Origin: Brevinematales bacterium
Lineage (GTDB): Bacteria > Spirochaetota > Brevinematia > Brevinematales > JAOACQ01
Length of the DNA: 51,823 nt
Reading direction: 5' to 3'
NCBI GenBank assembly: GCA_020052515.1
Contig: JAGVOW010000035.1
Span: 1-51,823, forward strand
How positions within the stretch are numbered: the first letter of the stretch is position 1; every line of letters begins with the position of its first letter. Below the pieces are notes generated by a model. That model was not told the DNA's origin. It saw only the letters and a list, made by a program, of their open reading frames with translations, and ran no database searches. Made by a program: the position numbers and the translations under genes. This document shows positions 8,154 through 16,700 of the stretch, one piece after another.

Positions 8154-9863
8154 CATTAAAAAACTTGAGACTTCATCACAATGATAAAAATTTATGGATT
8201 CCACACCCTCTATAGCCCTGCTTGCTTCAACAGACAAAGAAGACGTAGACACTAAAACCAGACGATTGGCCTGCAAATTCTTGAAGGCCGCCATAATACC
8301 CATTATGGAAAGATAGCCGATGGGCTCTTTCCATCTTCTGACACTAAACAACACTCTGGAATCCCTTCTAAATTTCTCCTGACAGAGCATATCGATAGCC
8401 TGCCCTTCCGCATAGGCCATCTGGTCAATCTTAACCGCTTGATTAATCACCTTAAATCCCATGTTTTCCGCGAGTTTTAAAGACGTTGCGAGAAACTGCG
8501 CAAAATCCGCATTCATAAATTTCTCGCAAATATCTTCTGAATCTTCTTTTAAATAATCCGATTCATCTTCTATCGACAAGTCTTCTTTATGATTTCCCTT
8601 TTTGAGTGATTTAATATTTTCTTCTGAATATTTTTCCAGAATAAGACTGGGATCAAATTTTATCTTTGGCCTCGGGCCAAAAAAGTCCCATAAAATTTCC
8701 TTTTTTACAAACCTATCCCGCCATTCATCGAAAATTTTCCCCAACTCTTTTTGCGCTTCTTTCGCCCGGCTTTCCACAACAGAAAATTCAGATTCCGATT
8801 TTGATCCTTTGCTTCCGGTATACAAAACCCTGTCTTTCTCTTTTTTCAGCCTGTCTAAAGACGACACAAGTTCATAAACATGGCTCTGATTTTCTTTCAC
8901 TTTTCTCTGATTTTCCACATCCATTTTCTCTATATCAACATTTACTTTAATATTCTTTTCTATTTCTTCTAAAGCAACATCATAATAACCCTGCCAGATC
9001 CGGAAAAAAATATAAGTCATTGAAATTTCTTCTTTAAAATCATCGCGATTGATATTTGTATTCAAATTTCTCATTTGCTGGATCAGGTCCCTGACAGTAT
9101 CAAAATTCTTCGCCCTGAGATAAACCAAAACCAGCATCTTTACGGCAAAATAGAACTGTTCTGAATTTAAAGAAATATTATCCGAATTGATTAAATCTTC
9201 TATCAATTCCCTGCATTTTTGGTCCGCTCCCATTTTTAAATAGATATAAGCCAGTATAAACTTAATTTGAAAATCGCTCGAATTTATTTGATTTGCTTCT
9301 TCCAGCAAAGAAACCGCTTCCTGAGTCTTGTCTAACATTAAGTAACAAAAACCATAACTCTTTAAAAAATCCGCTTTGTTTTTCATATGTTGCAGGCCTT
9401 TCTCAAAAAAAGGAAGGGCTCTGTGAAAACATTTCTGAGAAAAAATGGTCATCGCTATATTTTCCAGCACGTCTCTTGAGGATTGAATCATCTGGTAGGC
9501 CTGCAGTAGAAAATCCAGCGCTTCCTGGTCCCTGCTAATTTTTAAATAAAGCAAGCCCACTCGCCGATACAGCTCAAAAAGAGTAAAAAGATTGGATTCT
9601 TTTCCAATATCTATAAGCTTGGTATAATAACCGATCGCTTCCGGATATTGGCCTTTCTCTTCATTGATATTTCCCAGATGCCACAAAGATTCCACGTCAT
9701 CTGGATTTTTCCTGAGCGAATTCATAAAAATGGAAAGCGCTGTATCCAGATCTCCGCTTTCCACCGCTTTTTCCGCTCTTTTAATTTTTAATTCCTGCAT
9801 TGTTGAAAATAGATAATACCCCACTAAAAGAGCCAATGCAATTATAATGACTATAAAATCCAA
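8151..9863 (-). CDS. Membrane-anchored TPR protein with restriction-endonuclease-like C-terminal domain
   Basis: Residues 1-20 form one membrane helix. Residues about 30-270 hold tandem tetratricopeptide repeats (for example GDLDTALSIFMNSLRKNPDD and DVESLWHLGNINEEKGQYPE). Residues 290-380 are charged and probably coiled coil. From about 455 to 570 the pattern resembles Mrr-like restriction-endonuclease-fold domains: a helix with GF, then QAID (Asp491), a strand LFSVRRW (507-511) where QxK is usual, then RLVLVSTSSLSVEASRAI and a final INFYHCDEVSSFL. The lost Lys suggests it may not cut DNA. The start is TTG, preceded by GGAGG. It forms a same-strand run with the secreted TPR-like gene upstream (24 bases) and the GAF gene downstream. 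Function unknown. Confidence 0.7.
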   Translation of the reverse strand: MDFIVIIIALALLVGYYLFSTMQELKIKRAEKAVESGDLDTALSIFMNSLRKNPDDVESLWHLGNINEEKGQYPEAIGYYTKLIDIGKESNLFTLFELYRRVGLLYLKISRDQEALDFLLQAYQMIQSSRDVLENIAMTIFSQKCFHRALPFFEKGLQHMKNKADFLKSYGFCYLMLDKTQEAVSLLEEANQINSSDFQIKFILAYIYLKMGADQKCRELIEDLINSDNISLNSEQFYFAVKMLVLVYLRAKNFDTVRDLIQQMRNLNTNINRDDFKEEISMTYIFFRIWQGYYDVALEEIEKNIKVNVDIEKMDVENQRKVKENQSHVYELVSSLDRLKKEKDRVLYTGSKGSKSESEFSVVESRAKEAQKELGKIFDEWRDRFVKKEILWDFFGPRPKIKFDPSLILEKYSEENIKSLKKGNHKEDLSIEDESDYLKEDSEDICEKFMNADFAQFLATSLKLAENMGFKVINQAVKIDQMAYAEGQAIDMLCQEKFRRDSRVLFSVRRWKEPIGYLSIMGIMAAFKNLQANRLVLVSTSSLSVEASRAIEGVESINFYHCDEVSSFLM

Positions 9864-9887
9864 TCCCTGCCTCCGGTTGGAAAAACA

Positions 9888-10391
9888 TTATTGATTGGTA
9901 TTCGTACTGGTATTGGTAATACTTCCTGGCCCGCTATTAAGCAGCTCATCTGATTTCTCTTTTTTACCCATTTCGAGGTAAAGCTGCGCAGCTTTTTTAA
10001 TAATCGCAGGATCTTTCTTTATTTCTAAAGCCATTAAATAATTGCTCAATCGTAAGCTTTTATCTGCCGTATTTTCTGCGCTCTTTACATAATCTGAAAA
10101 AGACTTTTCTGGGTTATATGAAATATCCAGCTTGAAATAAGCTTTTAAAAGCTTTCTCGCCTCTTCCGCGCTTTGTCCCATAGGATAAATTTCAATCACA
10201 TTCTTGAAGCTTGACTTAGCGTTATTCATCTTCGCGCTTTTGTAATATGCTTTTCCGGTTTCCAGCCAATCCGCCGCGAAAGCTTTTCTTTTTTCCGGAG
10301 ATAAATCTTTGTAAGATTTTCCGCTAGATTCCCCAGAGAAACCAAAAATAAAAAGCCCGAAAATAAACAATGGAATAGCAAAAATTCTCAT
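9888..10391 (-). CDS. Exported TPR-like periplasmic protein
   Basis: The start at 10391 is chosen because AAGGAGGG stands just before it and the peptide then begins MRIFAIPLFIFGLFIFGFSG, a clear signal peptide; the longer frame would add ten residues before it. The mature part (about 145 residues) has helix-turn-helix pairs like BamD/YbgF-type TPR proteins (AADWLETGKAYYKSAKMNNA, then SFKNVIEIYP), and a short Asn/Thr-rich tail. A promoter and hairpin lie directly upstream (10424-10490). It heads the run with the TPR/REase-like and GAF genes, so the three may work together at the inner membrane. No enzymatic role is seen. Confidence 0.65.
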   Translation of the reverse strand: MRIFAIPLFIFGLFIFGFSGESSGKSYKDLSPEKRKAFAADWLETGKAYYKSAKMNNAKSSFKNVIEIYPMGQSAEEARKLLKAYFKLDISYNPEKSFSDYVKSAENTADKSLRLSNYLMALEIKKDPAIIKKAAQLYLEMGKKEKSDELLNSGPGSITNTSTNTNQ

Positions 10392-10423
10392 ATTCACCCT
10401 CCTTATATATTGTAACTTCAAAA

Positions 10424-10447
10424 AAGCGACAATAATTATTGCCGCTT
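10424..10447 (-). terminator. Hairpin followed by T-run (terminator or leader hairpin)
   Basis: A 24-base near-perfect palindrome (11 of 12 pairs, arms aagcgacaataa and ttattgccgctt) runs into TTTTTT when read on the minus strand. It lies after glmM, for which it could be an intrinsic terminator. It also lies inside the expected 5' leader of the secreted TPR gene, immediately downstream of the promoter at 10462-10490, so it could act as an attenuator or RNA-stabilising hairpin. Confidence 0.5.
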
Positions 10448-10461
10448 GTCATTACTATTAT

Positions 10462-10490
10462 ATTTTATAACCATTTCTGTAATATGTAAA
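10462..10490 (-). promoter_or_regulatory. Sigma-70-type promoter for the TPR/GAF gene run
   Basis: On the minus strand TTTACA (10490-10485) and TAAAAT (10467-10462) are separated by exactly 17 bases. Transcription would start near 10455 and give a leader of about 64 bases containing the hairpin at 10424-10447 before the AAGGAGGG ribosome binding site. Confidence 0.6.
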
Positions 10491-10527
10491 ACAAAATAAA
10501 GAATATTTGTAAATAAACTCAGCCAGA

Positions 10528-10559
10528 TTATAGGCGCGGTTAATTAACCGCGCCTATAA
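10528..10559. repeat. 32-base perfect palindrome with ggttaattaacc core (copy 1)
   Basis: All 16 base pairs match around the centre of ttaattaa; the arms carry ataggcgcgg. The same arms and core recur as a 38-base palindrome at 32062-32099, and a diverged copy lies at 36775-36804. This copy overlaps the stop codon of glmM. It lacks a T-run, so it is not a standard intrinsic terminator; it could be a protein-binding site, an mRNA-end hairpin or a mobile palindromic repeat. Confidence 0.85.
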
Positions 10560-11915
10560 AAGTCTCTTTACCTCTTCTTCTATCAACCTTAAAGCCCTCT
10601 GTAGCTTCTCTGACTCGGTAGACTCTCCGATTACTCGAACGACAGGTTCCGTGTTGGAAGCCCGGATATGCACCCAGACGGGGGAAGAATCCTCTTCCCA
10701 ATCCAGGCGAAGCCCATCCAGCTCATTGACTGACGCAAGAGGAAATTTTCCCTTTAAAGCTATAAAAAGTTGTCCCAGATCACCGTTAAAATGGAATTTT
10801 TCTTTCACCATAAAGTATTTTGGGAAATTTTTCACCACTTCAGAAAGATTTTGTTCCCTTCTCGCCAGAAGTTCCAGAATCAAAGCGATTCCCGCCAGGC
10901 TATCGCGCGCTTTATTCATAGCGGGATAAATAACCCCGCCATTGCCTTCGCCACCAATGAGCGCACCAAACTGATCAATCCCTTCCACCACATTCGCCTC
11001 GCCGACTTTTGTCCGGTGGCATTTGACACCATGCTTCCGTGCGATTTCGTCGCATAGAAAAGATGTCGACATATTGACTACAATATCGCCCTTTTTCTGA
11101 GAAAGCACGGCTTCCAGAGCCAATCCCAGCGTCATTTCCTCGCTTAATACTTCTCCCTTTTCGTCAACCGCGACCAATCTATCCGCATCCGGGTCCTGGG
11201 CAAAAGCGATAGCCGCTTTTGCCTTCAAGACAATTTTCTCAAGATGCTTTAAATTTTCACGATTTGGCTCAGTTCCTCTCTCAAAGCGCCCGTTTATCTC
11301 ACCATGGACCAGATGCACCGAACAACCTAATCTTTTCAAGAGCTTTTGAGTAATAAGGCTTCCGGCGCTATTGACCGGATCCAGTACAACCTTAAATTGT
11401 TTCTTTTTGATTAGCGATACATCTGTGAGCTTTAGTATTTCTTCGATATGCAGTTCTGAAACTTCATCCGACAACTGATAAGTTCCTATACGATCAAAAG
11501 AAACCTCTTCTAATTCTAGAGAAAGGTTTTTCTGTATCTGTTCAACGTCTTTTTCTCCGGTAAAAACGCCGCCCTTTTTTACAAACTTCAGGGCATTCCA
11601 TTCGATGGGGTTGTGCGAAGCGGTAATAATGATTCCACCGTCTAATTGCAGCTTCCGCACTCCGAACAAAATCGTAGGCGTAGGGACAATACCCGCGTCT
11701 ATCACGGAGAGTCCCAGCGCGTTTAAAACACTGGAAACATAGCGAGTAATCAAGTCCCCCGTCGGACGGGCATCGCGGCCCAGAAGAATGGTTTTCCCGC
11801 CGGCCTCACGAATAAAATGCCCAAACGCCTTTGTATACAATAAAAGACTTTCTAATCCCAGGGAATCCGCCCAGATTCCCCTGATTCCTGAAACGCTCAC
11901 TTTTAATAGAGACAT
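10554..11915 (-). CDS. glmM: Phosphoglucosamine/phosphomannomutase (alpha-D-phosphohexomutase family)
   Basis: The 453-residue enzyme carries all four family signatures: the phosphoserine loop TASHNP (Ser100), the Mg-binding loop QDPDADR (Asp241, 243, 245), the sugar-specificity loop GGEGNGG (Glu323), and the phosphate-binding loop RASNTEP (418-424). It interconverts hexose 6- and 1-phosphates; as GlmM it would make glucosamine-1-phosphate for peptidoglycan and LPS. The SNTEP form, and IEWNALKF in place of the usual DNGIKFF, are closer to the archaeal/ManB-like branch, so glmM is the best guess rather than certain. AAGGAG precedes the ATG. It starts 16 bases after the PorV-like gene, so it is probably co-transcribed with the surface-protein locus. 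Confidence 0.85.
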   Translation of the reverse strand: MSLLKVSVSGIRGIWADSLGLESLLLYTKAFGHFIREAGGKTILLGRDARPTGDLITRYVSSVLNALGLSVIDAGIVPTPTILFGVRKLQLDGGIIITASHNPIEWNALKFVKKGGVFTGEKDVEQIQKNLSLELEEVSFDRIGTYQLSDEVSELHIEEILKLTDVSLIKKKQFKVVLDPVNSAGSLITQKLLKRLGCSVHLVHGEINGRFERGTEPNRENLKHLEKIVLKAKAAIAFAQDPDADRLVAVDEKGEVLSEEMTLGLALEAVLSQKKGDIVVNMSTSFLCDEIARKHGVKCHRTKVGEANVVEGIDQFGALIGGEGNGGVIYPAMNKARDSLAGIALILELLARREQNLSEVVKNFPKYFMVKEKFHFNGDLGQLFIALKGKFPLASVNELDGLRLDWEEDSSPVWVHIRASNTEPVVRVIGESTESEKLQRALRLIEEEVKRLL

Positions 11916-11931
11916 GGTAAAGACTCCTTGT

Positions 11932-13647
11932 TTATTTCTTCGGCGCGGTTTTTTGAGCTTTTTTCGGCACCGGAGCGGGTTTGGCCTCTACCATATTAGT
12001 CTGGTTACCATTTTCCTTTAATACCGGAGGAAAATTACTTTTCACTGTCTGAGCAGGCAAATTAGTCTCATGTTTTTGCGGAATTTCCATTTGGTTCGAT
12101 ACAACCAGGGCATTGGTATTCGTCACCGGAATAATCAGCATAAAATTAGTCACGATAGACTTTTTGTTTGTGGTTATGGAATTGGTAAACTCAAAATTCG
12201 TGAACTGATAATGAGACACTATAAAATTTGTCCCCAGATAATTGGTAAAGAAATAATTAGTCACTGGAATTCTTTTTGCTATAATATTGGTCATGATATA
12301 GTTTGTGCCTGGAAAATTCGTCAGTATGACATTCAACCCTCGGTAATTTGTCGCTATGTAATTTGTGCCCAGATAATTCGCCAATAAGTAATTTGTGATT
12401 CTATTATTGGTAAAATGGAAAACATAATTTGTCAGCCAGAGATTGGTAATGTGCTCTGCTTCCTCCATCATTTTCTCTTCCATTTGCATCTCTTTTCTTT
12501 CCGCTTCACGGTAAGCAAACGCGCTATTCGGCAGAAGAAGCTGATAGGAAAGCGCCAGCGCATGGCGGATAGCGCCCATATTAAGGCCGAAATCGATAGT
12601 GTAGTCGAGATTGATCTGATGAGATTGGCCAAGAACGTACATCAGCCCAATTCCGCCCGAAAGGTCTAAAGAACCGGTCAGCGTTAAACCCAATAGATTT
12701 AAAGTATCTCCCACCTTTGTCTGCTGGTAAATCGCCCCCAGCCTCACTGCCAGAATTTCGCCTTTAAATGAATTTTTGATAATATCTTGAGCAGTCAACT
12801 GCTTAAACTCAAAGCCCAGATTCCAGGAATTGTCCGCCTGCCTATTATCATTTGGATCCCTGCCATAGCTTACATAACCAAAGCCCAATTTTGATTTTTT
12901 CAAAACAGATAAGATGTCCCCTATTTCCCAATTTACTCCAAAGCGAAGCTCTCCCGGCAGTATATCCTGCCCATCAGCCAGAATAGATATATTAGGGGCA
13001 ATCAAATTTTTATAAGCAAGCCCCAGCCGAATAGATTGGCTGAAGTCGTAGGTAGCGCCTACATCCATGCCGAAAGAAAGCCTCTGTGTCTGAGAAATAT
13101 TAGGGTTATTCCTTACATCCACTGAATTTCCCAGCCCAATATCGTAAAGATTGAATTTCACTCCCAGGGAGATTTTGGCACCTTTTGAAATAACATCGTT
13201 TAGGTCTTTGGCGTAAGTCAAACTATAAATAGCTTCATGGTAAAATTCCACTGTACTGCCGTCAGAATCAATTCCTGAATTTCCCATCCTGTAAACGCTA
13301 AGCCCTATAGCCGCCCTTTTAGTAACAAACGGGTCAGGCCCAATGGTAAATCCACTCCAGAACGGTATAACCGCGCTGAAATTGAGAGTATTGATCGAAC
13401 TTTCATCGTTCAAAGTGGAATAAGGATTGTCCCAGGAGGAATAAACCTGCAGGCTGCGCGCCATAGAAATAGTTGCTGGATTTAAGTTCATCGTATTAAA
13501 CCCGTCAAAATCGGCAAAAACAGCATTGCCCATTGCCTTGCTCCGCGGGGTTTCGCCGACATTCTGAAAAGCCTCCGAAAAAGCAAGAGTATTTATCATA
13601 AAGACAGCGCCCGCCGTCAAAAAAATAAACTTCATCCTTTTGTTCAT
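11932..13647 (-). CDS. PorV/UPF0164-type outer-membrane barrel with C-terminal pentapeptide-like repeats
   Basis: The start at 13647 is chosen because AGGAGG precedes it and a signal peptide (residues 1-23) follows; the longer frame only translates the adjacent DNA repeat. Residues 24-60 show the PorV/UPF0164 pattern, a FadL-like barrel family (FQNVGETPRSKAMGNAVFAD, then NPATIS). Alternating strands continue to about residue 380. A charged helix (REAERKEMQMEEKMMEEAE) leads into an array of five-residue units TN(Y/F)xx, seventeen of them in phase at residues 413-497. A Pro/Lys-rich tail ends the 571-residue protein. PorV is the type 9 secretion shuttle, and two giant proteins with type 9-like C-termini are encoded directly upstream, so a role in their export or surface attachment is a reasonable inference. 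The repeat tail is not a feature of known PorV proteins. Confidence 0.8.
   Translation of the reverse strand: MNKRMKFIFLTAGAVFMINTLAFSEAFQNVGETPRSKAMGNAVFADFDGFNTMNLNPATISMARSLQVYSSWDNPYSTLNDESSINTLNFSAVIPFWSGFTIGPDPFVTKRAAIGLSVYRMGNSGIDSDGSTVEFYHEAIYSLTYAKDLNDVISKGAKISLGVKFNLYDIGLGNSVDVRNNPNISQTQRLSFGMDVGATYDFSQSIRLGLAYKNLIAPNISILADGQDILPGELRFGVNWEIGDILSVLKKSKLGFGYVSYGRDPNDNRQADNSWNLGFEFKQLTAQDIIKNSFKGEILAVRLGAIYQQTKVGDTLNLLGLTLTGSLDLSGGIGLMYVLGQSHQINLDYTIDFGLNMGAIRHALALSYQLLLPNSAFAYREAERKEMQMEEKMMEEAEHITNLWLTNYVFHFTNNRITNYLLANYLGTNYIATNYRGLNVILTNFPGTNYIMTNIIAKRIPVTNYFFTNYLGTNFIVSHYQFTNFEFTNSITTNKKSIVTNFMLIIPVTNTNALVVSNQMEIPQKHETNLPAQTVKSNFPPVLKENGNQTNMVEAKPAPVPKKAQKTAPKK
12157..12447 (-). 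repeat. Coding array of TN(Y/F)xx five-residue repeats
   Basis: Seventeen consecutive 15-base units (12411 down to 12157) encode a five-residue period, with units such as TNYLG, TNYIA, TNYRG, TNFPG, TNYIM, TNYFF, TNYLG and TNFIV. Degenerate units (LNVIL, KRIPV, SHYQF) keep the phase. Two further units (TNLWL, TNYVF) precede after a two-residue slip, reaching 12447. The pattern fits the pentapeptide-repeat consensus [STAV][DN][LF]xx with Tyr/Phe at the centre, which folds as a four-sided beta-helix in other proteins. Confidence 0.8.
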
Positions 13648-13666
13648 ATTGTCCTCCTGTGTTTCA

Positions 13667-13768
13667 TTCCCCCTTAAAAAAGGGGGCCGGGGGGTTGTAA
13701 AAAAGGCATTTCGCAAACTTATAAGCGTGCTCGGGAAACATCCCCCTACCCCCTTTTTTAAGGGGGAA
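13667..13768. repeat. Paired inverted repeat of the C-run family
   Basis: The left arm (ttcccccttaaaaaaggggg, then ccgggggg) and the right arm (atccccctaccccctttttt, then aagggggaa) are inverted copies enclosing about 45 bases. Each arm can form its own hairpin. The element fills most of the 124-base gap between the second giant gene and the PorV-like gene and could act as a partial mRNA processing or attenuation site. Its shape recalls small non-autonomous palindromic elements. Confidence 0.75.
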
Positions 13769-13771
13769 TTT

Positions 13772-16700
13772 TTACCTCACGACTATAATAGTCCCGCTGT
13801 AAGTTTTATCATCGGCTATGATCCTATAAATATAAATTCCACTTTTCACATCATAACCTTCATTGTCTTTTCCGTCCCAATAGACTTCACCCTGTTTATA
13901 TTCACCGCTTCTATCAAAACTCTTGATCAAATTTCCCCTGACATTATAAATCTTTACCTGATAACGGTCATGAGCCTCTTCAAAACCTATGCTGATTTTG
14001 ATGTTTTTGAAAGTTCTGTCATCCGCTCTGGGCGTAAAGACTCTCGGATCCGTCTTCACGCTGACAAAACCCGGCGCTCCTTTTATGGAATTGGCTTTGT
14101 CGCCAAATATCGCGTAATACTGGTGGAGGTAGCTCACCTTCACGGTTACTGTCTTTGCGCCCTTGTCGACCACACCACCAATCCGGATCCATTCTTTTGT
14201 CATACTTCTCCAGTAGTAAATAGCCAGTTTGTCTTCACTCCAGCCCTGCGCGCTGATTTCGGCTGGATTGTAATGAAGGATCACAATAATATCATTCGTG
14301 ATTTCCTGCTCTTTCATTGAGCCGTCGCTTAGATCCCGCATATCCACAAAATAAAGGGTCATGTTGTCCGGATTTGCCGGAGCTTCTATTGTTTTATTAT
14401 TCGCCGAAGCCGACTTCATATCGCCGTCAGAGAGATTGGTAACCCAGATGTCAATGGCGAAATTACGCAGAATAGAGTTTGGAGGAATAATAATTTTACT
14501 TTCACCGTCATTCTGTGAAACAATCTCTTGATTCTCCGTTGCTCGCGCGTTCAAAGGCGAATGCCTCAGTATATTTGTACCGACATTCGTAACAAAATTG
14601 GAGATCACCCCAATCGATGAAAGAGTGATATCCTTATAATTATTCACATAAAGAACCAGGTCATAAGTACCCGCCGGGATAAAGTCGACTCTGTACCTTC
14701 CACTGGAATCCGCCGTAGCAATGAGGTTAGCACCAAATTTGTTTGTCTGAATCTGGCTTGTATTCGTTTGAACGACCTTAACCGCCGTATTTAAACTGCC
14801 CGGCAAAGCCCATCCAATCAATCTGCCAAAATCAGCAACCTTTATCCAGAGAATATTTGTAGCCTCATCCGGAACGGTTGCTTTCTCATAATAATCGGAA
14901 CCATCAAATCGGATCATGCCGCCCATTGTCAGATTTGTTTCACTGGAAAAGTTATAAGCCAGATTGAAAGTCAAATTATCCGAAGCCTTTTTATCTATTA
15001 GCTTTGTCGAGTAATTTATCACTACCCCATTCGAACCATTGATATTCGTATACACAAAAGGAACATTGCTCTGGGCAAGCCAGCTGGAATAAATGCTGGA
15101 AATCTGAAGAATATTGGTGTCAATTGCCACAAAAGCGCTCTGACAGGTCAGGGCAAAAGAATTATTCTGAACTCTGTAAATCACAGAAGCGTTCGTGTCC
15201 AATGTATACAATACAGAATTTTCCTCAATAGACATCTGACTGGCGCTGGAAGGCTGATAGAAAGAAATCAAAATCCCTTTATTTGTAGCGGCGACATAGC
15301 CTTCAGAACTGCCGTTTTCCGCGTATATCGAATAATAATAATTGCCCATATTTTCAATGTGATAAATCGCGTCAAAAGAAAGTGTGTCCGTTAAAGATGA
15401 CGCCAGTCCAGCCGACAGCTCATTGGTATAATAAACAATCATCTCATTACTTGCCAGATGAATAGAGACAGCCTCATTAGTCAGGAACATACTGTTAATA
15501 TTAATAATATTGGTCAGTTCAAAAGGCATGATTATCTTCACCGCGTTAAAAGCGTTCGCTCCTTCACCCAGATTCATAATCTTGACTCTGATATGGTTGG
15601 TATCCCTGGCGGCTGGCGCGGAATTAGTCGTAATATAAAACCAGGCCGTATCAAAATAAGAAATAATCTCGGGCGCGGGCATATCAAAAGACTGCTTTAA
15701 AGCGCCGCTGCTCGTCTCTCTTGTGTTTCCATAGCCGCTTCCGTTATCCGCATTGACTTTCCATTCGACGTTATTGGTAGATCCTGTCTGCAGTTTATCG
15801 AGCAGGCTCAATTGAATCGTATCGCTTTCATTCTTGGACAAACCGCCGCTGTAAGTCACATAAACAAAGTTGGTCGAATTGATGTTACTGATCGCGGCAC
15901 TTCCCTTCAGGCTGGATGCGCTCACAGTATTGGTATAAATCAACGGCACATCAATGCGTAACGATAAGGTAGAAAGGCTGCCGGAGGAGTTGTTGTTGTA
16001 AGTAAGGACAACTGTATTGGAAAAATCTGTGCTGAGAACCGCCGAAGGAGATACGCCCGCGCTGGGAGCGCTGATAATTCTTTCAATAGAGTCGTAAACA
16101 TTGTCATTGGTTGCGGAATTACTATACATACCGTTTTCAAAGAGGGCGCTGACAAAAGCATTAGTTTCAATTGAAGCTTGATTCGTAAGGTAAAATACTA
16201 CTTCGTTTGTTTCCTGGCTGATAAAATTGGAATAAGCCATAATGTATCTATTGCCATTCCAATAAGCGTTGGTGACTCTGGAATTAGTCGTTGCCAGAAG
16301 GATTCCGCCGTTCGTAAAAATCGATGGGATTGTGACAACGCCCCTTGTAACTTTATTACTTCCCTTGCCTGTGTTGATAAATTTATAGCGCAAAGAAAAA
16401 TCATTTTGCCCCGTAAAGGCCTCGTTGAAAACTATTTTCGCTTTTACCTGCGGAGAAGGCATAGTAAACGCTAGAAGGTTTGTCCCTCCCTGCACTTCTG
16501 ACGCGGCGGTCTGCCCAAAGGAAGTGCTATAAATCAGGTTCACATTAATCCAGACGTTAGTATCCCCAAAGTCCAATTGATCCCATGCGGTGATAGACAC
16601 TACATCATTGCTGTTTGGAACAAAGACATTGCTGGAATAAAGAAGCTCTATGGTATTTGTCCCACCGAAATTGGTAAGGACAATATTGGTTGTCCTGGTT

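Noticed and set aside
12157-12447. Possible CRISPR or non-coding tandem repeat because of regular spacing
   Set aside because: The period is 15 bases, in frame, and conserved at the amino-acid level rather than as DNA repeats with unique spacers.
13648-13716. Extended N-terminus of the PorV-like protein
   Set aside because: These 23 codons translate the C-run repeat; the internal ATG at 13647 has AGGAGG and begins a signal peptide.
13640-14320. Plus-strand open frame of about 226 codons
   Set aside because: It is antisense to the second giant gene and runs through the inverted repeat; it has no ribosome binding site and its protein has no recognisable pattern.
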